DNA from: a virus
Virus record (IMG/VR): IMGVR_UViG_3300044616_001697
Coordinates: 1-22,553 of that record
Reading direction: 5' to 3' (one strand)
Length of the DNA: 22,553 bases
The notes under the pieces are model-generated. The model did not search any database and had not been told where the DNA came from. It was given only the letters and a program-made list of their open reading frames with translations. This document shows positions 12,685 to 18,688 of this stretch, piece by piece; within the stretch, counting starts at the first letter, position 1, and each line of letters begins with the position of its first letter. The translations under genes were made by a program, and so were the position numbers.

Positions 12685-12715
12685 ATATTATTATACTTTC
12701 TTGTAAAAATAGAAT

Positions 12716-12827
12716 AGTCTGTCCGTATCTCTATTCTACTGGTAATAATCCAGTTTGTCAAGGTCTGGAGTCATAAGCACTTCTGATCGGTTAAGGGCTT
12801 GACGTTTGCCACGGCTGGGTCCATACT
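12716..12827 (+). promoter_or_regulatory. Cassette 5 promoter block
   Basis: Nearly identical to cassette 4 through the start of the -35. TTGACG (12799-12804), 17 bases, CATACT (12822-12827). Confidence 0.85.
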
Positions 12828-12857
12828 AAGTAAGTCAAACAACCCGGAAGGTTTCCG

Positions 12858-13208
12858 ATGAACTCGTCTCATCCGATCTTTAAGAGTCTTCCTTCTCTTA
12901 AAAGGGAGATTCGGGAACTTCTCATCTCAATCAAAAAAGATCAGGATTGGAAACAACTTCGCGCTGATTTTTCGGATGATGAGACACCACATATTCAGGT
13001 GACCATCGGTTGCACATTTAATGAAGGTACAATCTCATGGAATTATCAAACTGGAGACAATTCCTACACTGGTGGTGCTTATGACCACCCAGAATGGTTC
13101 ATTGTTTATCTAACGAGTCGTGCAAATTGTTCTAACGAAGCGAAAGATATTATCAGTGAAATTGAAGGAAGAATTTATGAGTGCTTTAGCACTCTTAACA
13201 ATAACTAA
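12858..13208 (+). CDS. Hypothetical protein, 116 aa
   Basis: Soluble protein with an N-terminal basic helix (FKSLPSLKREIRELLISIKK), a β-rich, aromatic centre (VTIGCTFNEGTISWNYQTGD, then AYDHPEWFIVYLT) and a C-terminal acidic helix (EAKDIISEIEGRIYECF). GGAAGG 7 bases before ATG 12858 supports the start. Not recognised. The next gene follows 20 bases after the stop. Confidence 0.8.
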   Translation: MNSSHPIFKSLPSLKREIRELLISIKKDQDWKQLRADFSDDETPHIQVTIGCTFNEGTISWNYQTGDNSYTGGAYDHPEWFIVYLTSRANCSNEAKDIISEIEGRIYECFSTLNNN

Positions 13209-13228
13209 TCCATTCATTCTGTGATTCC

Positions 13229-13495
13229 ATGTTCTCACTTTTCTTCTTCACTGGCAATGATCCCGAATTAGCTTTTGATATTAAAGATAGAATTGCACGA
13301 TATATTGATGAATACGTCAAAGAAGGCGAATTTGATACCTATGAAAGTGCAATTGATCGGATGAATAATATCGGATCCCGTTGGATATTTTATCCTAATG
13401 CTTGTATTATTGAAGGCGAAAAAGTTATAGGGATTTATATGGAGGATGGAGTTAATTATACTCCGAAGAAAATTGAAGAGTTTGTGGAAGTATAA
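13229..13495 (+). CDS. Hypothetical protein, 88 aa
   Basis: Begins MFSLFFFTGNDPELAFDIKD; the short hydrophobic start is too short to be a signal peptide. A helix (RIARYIDEYVKEGEFDTYES) and a strand-rich tail (WIFYPNACIIEGEKVIGIYM) follow. It is acidic. It is probably cotranscribed with the preceding gene and ends at a hairpin 9 bases after the stop. Not recognised. Confidence 0.75.
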   Translation: MFSLFFFTGNDPELAFDIKDRIARYIDEYVKEGEFDTYESAIDRMNNIGSRWIFYPNACIIEGEKVIGIYMEDGVNYTPKKIEEFVEV

Positions 13496-13504
13496 CAAAC
13501 AAAA

Positions 13505-13535
13505 GGGTTGGGTATAACAATACCTGACCCGATCT
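13505..13535 (+). terminator. Cassette 6 hairpin
   Basis: Stem GGGTTGGGTAT (13505-13515) / ATACCTGACCC (13520-13530) around AACA. It lacks a clean T tract but matches the loop of the other cassette hairpins. Confidence 0.65.
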
Positions 13536-13571
13536 TATAGTCTTATATTTTCTTGTAAAAATAGAGTAGGC

Positions 13572-13679
13572 TTCCCGTATCTGTATTCTATTGGTGATAA
13601 TTCAGTTTGTCAAGATCTGGACTGATAAGCACTTCTGATCGGTTAAACGGTTGACGGTGGCCGATGGTGGTTGTATATT
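13572..13679 (+). promoter_or_regulatory. Cassette 6 promoter block
   Basis: The TTCCCGTATCTGTATTCTA and GTCAAGATCTGGACTGATAA blocks lead into TTGACG (13651-13656), 17 bases and TATATT (13674-13679). Confidence 0.85.
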
Positions 13680-13720
13680 ATGGGTGTTCAAACATTCCTG
13701 GCAGGTTGCCGGCTCCACCG

Positions 13721-13885
13721 ATGCGATTCTCAACCCCACAGAAGATTTCCAAATTTTTCTATCTGGGATGGAATCCGAATTCTTATGATGAGATTTTCGG
13801 ATTCTCTCTTTTGAATTTTTACGTCGGATTCTACTACGAATCTGGCTGGTGTGCGGGATTTCTTGACGCGAATGGGTGCCTCTGA
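13721..13885 (+). CDS. Aromatic-rich small protein, possible 5' half of a broken gene
   Basis: A 54-residue frame rich in Phe and Tyr (KISKFFYLGWNPNSYDEIFG, FYVGFYYESGW). Its ATG lies at the position equivalent to ATG 14603 in the duplicated next unit, so the start is supported by homology of the leader. It overlaps the following frame by 35 bases in a different frame. Either it is a separate coupled gene or, with a frameshift, the N-terminal part of one protein with 13851-14282. Not recognised. Confidence 0.5.
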   Translation: MRFSTPQKISKFFYLGWNPNSYDEIFGFSLLNFYVGFYYESGWCAGFLDANGCL

Positions 13886-14282
13886 AAAGTATTACAATCC
13901 TCTCGCAGTCTTTCCCATGAAATCACTCAAGATCCCCGTTGTTCTCACCACAACAAAAATAACTGAAGATCAATGGAAAGAGTTTATTTCTGATACAATC
14001 GGTGACATTTCTGGTGAAATGGTTACAGTTGGGCCATGGCAAGTTCCGGTTAAGTTTGTGGCACTAGCAGCATCTTATACGTGGAAAAATGAAGGTTATG
14101 GGGCTGTTATTGAATCTGTTACGCTATATGGAAAGCGCACGCTATGCAGAGTAAAAGAAAGCGACTATAAGTTGGAGGGTATCGTTAGCATTAAAGGTGT
14201 GAAGAGGAGAGCCTATACTTCTTCCATTATGTTTGAACTTCCCGATGGTCGGCTATATAATGTGGCAACAATTCAGGTATGA
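13851..14282 (+). CDS. Paralogue of the 14603-15370 C-terminal domain, 143 aa
   Basis: From residue 23 (MKSLKIPVVLTTTKITEDQW) to the end this protein is very close to the C-terminal 123 residues of the protein encoded at 14603-15370, including EFISDTIGDISGEMVTVGPW, VTLYGKRTLC and the ending ELPDGRLYNVATIQV. The domain is β-rich and of unknown function. Possible starts are GTG 13851, ATG 13872 and ATG 13917 at the edge of the conserved domain; none has a good ribosome site. The 5' neighbour differs between the two paralogues, which indicates domain shuffling after duplication. Confidence 0.8.
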   Translation: MRDFLTRMGASEKYYNPLAVFPMKSLKIPVVLTTTKITEDQWKEFISDTIGDISGEMVTVGPWQVPVKFVALAASYTWKNEGYGAVIESVTLYGKRTLCRVKESDYKLEGIVSIKGVKRRAYTSSIMFELPDGRLYNVATIQV

Positions 14283-14308
14283 AATAGCAAACACAATAAT
14301 TATACAAT

Positions 14309-14340
14309 GGCCCCGATTAACCTCCGGGGTTTTTTATTGT
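14309..14340 (+). terminator. Cassette 7 terminator
   Basis: CCCCG / CGGGG stem, then TTTTTTATTGTC. The region from here to about 14430 recurs after the 15370 stop. Confidence 0.85.
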
Positions 14341-14448
14341 CTTCTAATCTATTTGTTATTTTCTATAACAGTCTGTAGCATTTGTTTGTATTATTATATG
14401 CGTCTAATTTGTTTGTTATATTATTATACTTTATGAAAAAACAGTACA

Positions 14449-14560
14449 GGGCTCCCGTTGATTTAATTATACAGCCGAGGCTGGCCATAGTCAAGGTCTG
14501 GAGTCATAAGCATTCCTGATCGGTTAAACGGTTGACGGTGGCCGATGGTGGCTGTATATT
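14449..14560 (+). promoter_or_regulatory. Cassette 7 promoter block
   Basis: The GTCAAGGTCTGGAGTCATAA and CTGATCGGTTAA blocks lead into TTGACG (14532-14537), 17 bases and TATATT (14555-14560). The far-upstream CCGTATC block is replaced here by unrelated sequence. From the -35 through about 40 bases past the -10 it matches cassette 6. Confidence 0.85.
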
Positions 14561-14602
14561 ATGAGAGTCCAAACATTCCTGGCAGGTTGCCAGGCTCATT
14601 CC

Positions 14603-15370
14603 ATGGAAAGGCTCAAAGGTTCTAGTCTTGCTCGCACCGTTAAATTCATGCGGGAAGCCGGAAAGACTACTAAAGAGATAGTAATATCTTGTGGATACGG
14701 TAGAGAAGAAGAAGGTAAAATTCCACATTATACAGCATTTTACGAGGAGCTTCTTATCGTTCGTGATAACGAAAAGCGATATGAAGCGATGTCTAGTAAT
14801 GTGAACAAACGCCGCGATAATGTTTTGCATTATTTGCTTTCTGCAATTGAGTATAGAACGAAATATGAATATAGAAACGATTGGGCAGATCGTTGTGATT
14901 ATAGCGAGGAATCATACAGTGCTGATGATAACTATATTGTCCGTTATTATGGCGATAAGATTGCACTTTTCACCCAAACTGGGGTGCAATTTTTTATTCC
15001 TTCAATGAAATCTCTCACTCTTCCCGTTAATGTCACCACAGCAAAAATAACCGTTGAGCAATGGAAAGAGTTTATTTCCGAAACAATCGGGGACATTTCT
15101 GGTGAAATGGTCACAGTTGGGCCATGGAAAGTTCCGATTAAGATTGTAGCACTAGCAGCATCTTATACGTGGAAAAATGATGGTTACGGTGACTTTATTG
15201 AATCTGTTACGCTATATGGAAAGCGGACTCTCTGCAATGTAAAAGAAAGCGGCTATGATTTGGAAGGTATCGTTAGCATTAAAGGTGTGAAGAGGAGAGC
15301 CTATACTTCATCCATTATGTTTGAACTGCCAGATGGGCGCCTATATAATGTGGCAACCATTCAGGTATGA
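14603..15370 (+). CDS. Two-domain hypothetical protein, 255 aa
   Basis: The N-terminal part (about 130 residues) begins MERLKGSSLARTVKFMREAG and continues KTTKEIVISCGYG, then YTAFYEELLIVRD. This short 'GY....FYE.LL' pattern resembles small regulator-like proteins of cyanobacteria and their phages, but the match is weak. The C-terminal 123 residues are nearly the same as the 13851-14282 protein. ATG 14603 is preferred; the in-frame ATG at 14561 abuts the promoter -10 and is outside the expected transcript. AGG lies about 10 bases upstream. Function unknown. Confidence 0.8.
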   Translation: MERLKGSSLARTVKFMREAGKTTKEIVISCGYGREEEGKIPHYTAFYEELLIVRDNEKRYEAMSSNVNKRRDNVLHYLLSAIEYRTKYEYRNDWADRCDYSEESYSADDNYIVRYYGDKIALFTQTGVQFFIPSMKSLTLPVNVTTAKITVEQWKEFISETIGDISGEMVTVGPWKVPIKIVALAASYTWKNDGYGDFIESVTLYGKRTLCNVKESGYDLEGIVSIKGVKRRAYTSSIMFELPDGRLYNVATIQV

Positions 15371-15396
15371 AATAGCAAACACAATAAGTATACAAA

Positions 15397-15430
15397 GGCC
15401 CCCGGTTTAATCGCCGGGGTTTTTTATTGT
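15397..15430 (+). terminator. Terminator ending the rightward cassette array
   Basis: CCCCGG / CCGGGG stem followed by TTTTTTATTGTCTTC. The downstream ~70 bp copy the sequence after cassette 7's terminator, but no promoter block follows. Confidence 0.85.
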
Positions 15431-15775
15431 CTTCTAATCTATTTGTTATTCTCTATAACAGTCTGTAGCATTTGATTGTATTGTTATATCGGTTGATGTG
15501 TTTGTTATTGTTATTGTGTGTTATGTGTATTTGTTTGTATTATTAACAGTGTGTAATGACAGTTGATTTGTTATTTTGTATGCTTATCGGCCCCGCCTAG
15601 CGATAATAATCCATAAGCCCCCCAATAACCCCCAATAATCCATAATAAGCCCCCAATAATAATCTGACCCTTTGAAATAATATATCAAATATCCATGGGT
15701 CCCCTATACCCCCTTAAAATATACCGATACCATTTTTTCAAAAAATTTCCGCCGGCAAAAATTTTCCCAAAAGGG
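15431..15775. other. Gene-free boundary with low-complexity tracts
   Basis: No gene is visible between the convergent units. The left half is T/G-rich (TTGTTATTGTTATTGTGTG). From about 15590 it switches to C/A-rich runs (CCCCCCAATAACCCCCAATA, then GCCCCCAATAATAATC). Near 15740 it ends in AAAAAATTTCCGCCGGCAAA and AATTTT, an imperfect palindrome centred on GCCGGC-like bases. It marks the change from the early cassette region to the conserved late-side genes, and may be an origin, terminator or packaging-neutral spacer. Confidence 0.6.
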
Positions 15776-15946
15776 TCAACTCGTTTCCATCACATAAGAC
15801 AGATTAACATTTAATCCGATCCATAAATCAACAGAAAAATATAAATCCGTCTCTGGATCCGAAAGCATCATATCAAGCCAGTATTCAAAATTTGTACCTA
15901 CTTGATACCAACCCCAATATATCTTCTCAAAGAAATTACATCTCAT
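15776..15946 (-). CDS. Hypothetical protein, 56 aa
   Basis: Starts MRCNFFEKIYWGWYQVGTNF and contains an acidic, aromatic centre. AAGGAG 7 bases upstream of ATG 15946 fixes the start; the longer frame from 15997 lies inside the upstream gene. It overlaps the upstream gene's end by 11 bases, so it is the third gene of a leftward coupled unit. Not recognised. Confidence 0.7.
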   Translation of the reverse strand: MRCNFFEKIYWGWYQVGTNFEYWLDMMLSDPETDLYFSVDLWIGLNVNLSYVMETS

Positions 15947-16178
15947 CTTTATTCTCCTTATCAACACATAAAAATTCTTGTCCTCTGGCCTCGGCATCTA
16001 ATAACCGTTCAAATAAATCAAGTCCGGCTAGAATAACTTCCATTTTTGTTAATCCTGATCTATAAGCAGCGGAGGACAATTTATTCATAGCTTCGTCGTT
16101 GAAAGTGATTATGAACTGATGTTTTGTCATGATTGGTTTTGTTGATAATAATTTCTCAATAAATTCTTTAAGTTTCAT
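15936..16178 (-). CDS. Probable ribbon-helix-helix-like small protein, 80 aa
   Basis: Residues 18-65 (KHQFIITFNDEAMNKLSSAA, YRSGLTKMEVILAGLDLFER) show the strand-helix-helix rhythm of ribbon-helix-helix DNA-binding proteins, with the GLTKMEVI turn and an L-D-L-FERLL-AEARG ending that I associate with cyanobacterial examples. RHH proteins dimerise and bind operators with the paired strand. The start overlaps the upstream stop (ATGA), and the N-terminal 16 residues precede a second possible start, MTKHQF. It may autoregulate its three-gene unit; not shown. Confidence 0.7.
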   Translation of the reverse strand: MKLKEFIEKLLSTKPIMTKHQFIITFNDEAMNKLSSAAYRSGLTKMEVILAGLDLFERLLDAEARGQEFLCVDKENKDEM

Positions 16179-16447
16179 TTTGTGATCCCCAATTCATTAT
16201 AGCGTTCTCTATTTTCAGGTAGTTGAAACTTATGCATGTGAGATTTTTTCTCTAATTTTTCAAGACGTTGAAAGATTTCTACCATAATACCATACAACTT
16301 ATCTTCTCCATTGGGATTATTTTCCAGATCAATAAGAAATGATAACTTATTCCAATAATCTTTTTTACTCATTTTGTCTTCGTCGCCAAATACCACCCTA
16401 ACACGAAAATCTCTTTCTGTCAAGTGGTCCAGTGAACGAACTGACAC
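16175..16447 (-). CDS. Hypothetical protein, 90 aa
   Basis: First gene of the leftward unit 16447-15776. The product (MSKKDYWNKLSFLIDLENNP, then YGIMVEIFQRLEKLEKKS) is helical, with a possible short coiled coil near residues 55-70. The frame opens at GTG 16447; ATG 16372 is an alternative that would give 65 residues. Neither has a strong ribosome site, but the first 25 codons look coding. Not recognised. Confidence 0.65.
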   Translation of the reverse strand: MSVRSLDHLTERDFRVRVVFGDEDKMSKKDYWNKLSFLIDLENNPNGEDKLYGIMVEIFQRLEKLEKKSHMHKFQLPENRERYNELGITK

Positions 16448-16494
16448 ACAGATTTTCTACATAGATTGATTCAGTAAAAATCGTCTTTAATCTT

Positions 16495-16692
16495 ATGAAG
16501 GAAACCAAATATCACATCTATCTCAATAATAAATGTGTTAATTATAATCTATCTGAAGCAGAATTTAATAAAATCTGGAATGATTATCTACACATGGCGA
16601 CCATTCATAAAAATCTCAACAGAGAAGATCTATCTTATGAAGAGGTGGTGTTTGACAAATCAACCTACTCTCTTCAAGGTACTATATACTGA
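16495..16692 (+). CDS. Conserved T4-type cyanophage-like hypothetical, 65 aa
   Basis: The pattern KYHIYLNNKCVNYNLSEAEF, then a W-containing helix and DLSYEEV, is one I recall as a short protein conserved across T4-type cyanophages, usually near structural genes and of unknown role. It is divergent from the 16447 unit and begins a rightward run with the glycosyltransferase. The ribosome site is weak. Confidence 0.75.
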   Translation: MKETKYHIYLNNKCVNYNLSEAEFNKIWNDYLHMATIHKNLNREDLSYEEVVFDKSTYSLQGTIY

Positions 16693-16717
16693 GCACTGAA
16701 GTTTATAAAGGTGAAAC

Positions 16718-17602
16718 ATGAAAGGTTTTAAAGTGAAAGCGGTAGAACCGGTTCAAGAGGATATGGATACTCTTATTGAACGAGCAAAGAATAAACTAAA
16801 AGGAAAGACCATCGTATTCTGTCTTCCCGGTAGATCGGTTTCTTATACATTCTTAAAGAATTTTGTTCAGTTATGTTTTGATCTTGCTGGTAATGGTACC
16901 GCATTTGCCATTCAACAAGATTATTCTTCCATGGTGAATTTTGCTCGTTGTAAATGTCTTGGTTATAATGTAACCCGAGGTAAGTTTCAGATTCCTTGGG
17001 ACGGTAGATTACATTATGATTATCAAATGTGGATTGATAGTGATATCGTCTTTAACAGCGCGGTTTTTTGGAAATTGATTGATACTGCCATTTTTAACGA
17101 AGAGAAAGCCGATAACAGAAATTCAGAACAATGGCCGCTAATGAATAAAACCGAAGAGGAATTAGATTCCATCGGTCGTTGGAATGAAGCTGTTCGTAAA
17201 GAAAGAATTCAACGACTCAATCTAAAATGTAATCCTGTTACCAGTGGTTATTATGCCACCGAAGATCGCACCACCGTTCCCGTTGCACACTGGATCTACG
17301 ATGGTGAAGAATTTATTCGCAATGGTGGTATGATGAAATCAGAAACACTAGAATCCATGGCCGCTCGTAAAAAACCATTTACTTGCGATTACGTTGGTTT
17401 TGGATTCGTATTAGTGGCTCATGGTGTTTTTGAAAATATGATCTATCCGGTCTTTGGTCCTAAATTACAAGCCTACGATAATGGTATTGAAGACTTCTGT
17501 GGGGAAGACGTTGGCTTCTGTCTCGATGCAAAGGAACTCGGAGTTGAGATTGTTGTAGATCCCGCTGTACGAGTTGGTCACGAGAAAATGGTTGTACTCT
17601 GA
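16718..17602 (+). CDS. GT-A fold glycosyltransferase-like protein
   Basis: The 294-residue protein has a nucleotide-sugar transferase layout: an N-terminal TIVFCLPGRSVSYTFLKNF (31-49), then SSMVNFARCKCLG and YDYQMWIDSDIVF with the metal-binding DSD at 107-109, a long middle with a VTSGYYA segment, and a C-terminal GEDVGFCLDAKELGVEIVVD (262-281) ending VRVGHEK, where Glu/Asp and His are typical acceptor and metal residues. Enzymes of this type add sugars to DNA, protein or glycan; the acceptor here is unknown. AAGGTG precedes the ATG, and the stop overlaps the next start (TGATG). Related genes occur in T4-type cyanophages. Confidence 0.85.
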   Translation: MKGFKVKAVEPVQEDMDTLIERAKNKLKGKTIVFCLPGRSVSYTFLKNFVQLCFDLAGNGTAFAIQQDYSSMVNFARCKCLGYNVTRGKFQIPWDGRLHYDYQMWIDSDIVFNSAVFWKLIDTAIFNEEKADNRNSEQWPLMNKTEEELDSIGRWNEAVRKERIQRLNLKCNPVTSGYYATEDRTTVPVAHWIYDGEEFIRNGGMMKSETLESMAARKKPFTCDYVGFGFVLVAHGVFENMIYPVFGPKLQAYDNGIEDFCGEDVGFCLDAKELGVEIVVDPAVRVGHEKMVVL

Positions 17603-17745
17603 TGTACTGGAACATTTATTACGACAATAAGCTTCTATATAAAGAAGTAACAGACGAAGAACGCAAAACGATACAGAGAGCATTAATGGAAAAAGTCACA
17701 GATGGCGCAATGGACATTACACTTATTAAAATGGAGGTAGTATGA
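17602..17745 (+). CDS. Small hypothetical protein, 47 aa
   Basis: Starts in the TGATG overlap with the glycosyltransferase gene and ends in a TATGA overlap with the next start, so it is tightly coupled on both sides. The product MYWNIYYDNKLLYKEVTDEE (helix follows: RKTIQRALMEKVTDGAMDIT) is a short strand pair plus helix. Too small to stand out as an ORF, but the overlaps argue for a real gene. Not recognised. Confidence 0.75.
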   Translation: MYWNIYYDNKLLYKEVTDEERKTIQRALMEKVTDGAMDITLIKMEVV

Positions 17746-17879
17746 AAAAGAATTTATCGGGCGGAAGAATTATTGAATCCCAGCCCAAAAAATCACGTCA
17801 AGGAGATGGCAAACACACCAAAAACTCTGCAACCAGTAGAAATGCAAAACGCAAACCCACTCGCGGTCAAGGCCGTTGA
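17742..17879 (+). CDS. Small basic SGGR...RGQGR protein, 45 aa
   Basis: Very basic peptide: MKKNLSGGRIIESQPKKSRQ, a GDGKHTK centre and the ending KRKPTRGQGR. I recall short proteins with the same SGGR / TRQG / RGQG skeleton in many T4-type cyanophage genomes, of unknown role. High Lys/Arg and Gly suggest nucleic acid or ribosome contact. GGAGGT 4 bases upstream is a strong ribosome site, and the ATG overlaps the preceding stop. Its 3' part overlaps the next gene in another frame. Confidence 0.8.
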   Translation: MKKNLSGGRIIESQPKKSRQGDGKHTKNSATSRNAKRKPTRGQGR

Positions 17880-18282
17880 AGAATGGATTCAAAGAGTCTC
17901 TCAGTCTCGTTCAGAGCTGGGAGGCTTTTCTGTATGTCCTTATGCATCTAAAGCATCTTATAAGATCGTTGAATGTGACATTGATAAACTAGAACTCCTA
18001 TCAAATTATGATATTCTAATTTACATCGTCAATGAGTCTTTACTAGAAGAAATCAATAAATGGATAGAACATTATAACGAAGAGTATTCAGATTGGATCT
18101 TTCTAGAAGACTGTGCTACCTACGATACCTTTATTAATGGTGTTCAGACCAATAACGGAAGTCTCAATTTAATACTTGCTCAGCCCAAGAAAGATTTACT
18201 AAAAGCCCGCGAAGCATTAAAAAAGACCAGTTACTATTCGTTCTGGTCCGATGAGTATTATAATGAAATCGTTGGAGATTAA
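17842..18282 (+). CDS. DUF1415-like protein, 146 aa
   Basis: Residues 1-40 (MQNANPLAVKAVEEWIQRVS, then SRSELGGFSVCPYASKA) resemble the CPFA-type N-terminus of DUF1415, and the C-terminus LLKAREALKKTSYYSFWSDE fits phage versions I recall. The biochemical role of the family is not known. ATG 17842 is preferred because it starts at the conserved part; ATG 17806 would add 12 residues inside the preceding gene. The gene overlaps the RGQGR gene by 38 bases, and its TAA shares four bases with the stop of the convergent gene at 18279. Confidence 0.75.
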   Translation: MQNANPLAVKAVEEWIQRVSQSRSELGGFSVCPYASKASYKIVECDIDKLELLSNYDILIYIVNESLLEEINKWIEHYNEEYSDWIFLEDCATYDTFINGVQTNNGSLNLILAQPKKDLLKAREALKKTSYYSFWSDEYYNEIVGD

Positions 18283-18650
18283 CGAAGTCTTACGTTAGCG
18301 AGATTGGTTGTTCTTTTTCTTTTCTCTTCCTGCGATGCCTGAGGCTTTTCGTTTCTAATCTTTTCTTGAGTATCGGCAAGATTTCTTAATGCAACAGTAT
18401 AACGCTGTCTTTGTTTTGGAGATACCTGCTTCATCTGCCAATCAAGAAGAATAGAATGTTTCCAATCTTCGCTCATTACACTCATAATATTTCTGGCAGC
18501 ATCTTCGCTATCAACAAAGCCCTCATCAATCAGATATTCAAGAACCAGATCATAAAGCTCTACATCCTCTTTTTGAAACACTTCTGAAGAATTGGTGCTT
18601 TCATAAACACCCAAATAAGCCTCGTGAAGACTATAATACTTACCGTTCAT
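18279..18650 (-). CDS. Virion/structural-type protein with ARNIM-MSE-W-SIL motif, 123 aa
   Basis: The central segment VELYDLVLEYLIDEGFVDSE, followed by DAARNIMSVMSEDWKHSIL, matches a motif I recall from T4-type cyanophage virion proteins ('EEVDLYDVI...LLDEGYAD..EAA..IM.NMSE.W...I'). The same motif ends the protein at 20642-21220. The rest is polar and basic. Its own late-type promoter (CTAAATA) lies 23-29 bases upstream. Probably a structural or head-associated protein; exact place unknown. Confidence 0.75.
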   Translation of the reverse strand: MNGKYYSLHEAYLGVYESTNSSEVFQKEDVELYDLVLEYLIDEGFVDSEDAARNIMSVMSEDWKHSILLDWQMKQVSPKQRQRYTVALRNLADTQEKIRNEKPQASQEEKRKRTTNLANVRLR

Positions 18651-18672
18651 TATTGTTTTTTAGAATATAAGT

Positions 18673-18679
18673 TATTTAG
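18673..18679 (-). promoter_or_regulatory. Late-type promoter motif CTAAATA
   Basis: TCTAAATAAC on the minus strand, 23-29 bases upstream of the 18650 start. It resembles T4 late promoters (TATAAATA) and matches the three other copies near 21250 and 21530. Confidence 0.6.
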
Positions 18680-18688
18680 AATTTATTG

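Noticed and set aside
14233-14436. A 67-residue hydrophobic frame
   Set aside because: It overlaps the end of the conserved domain and the terminator in another phase; translation of AT-rich spacer.
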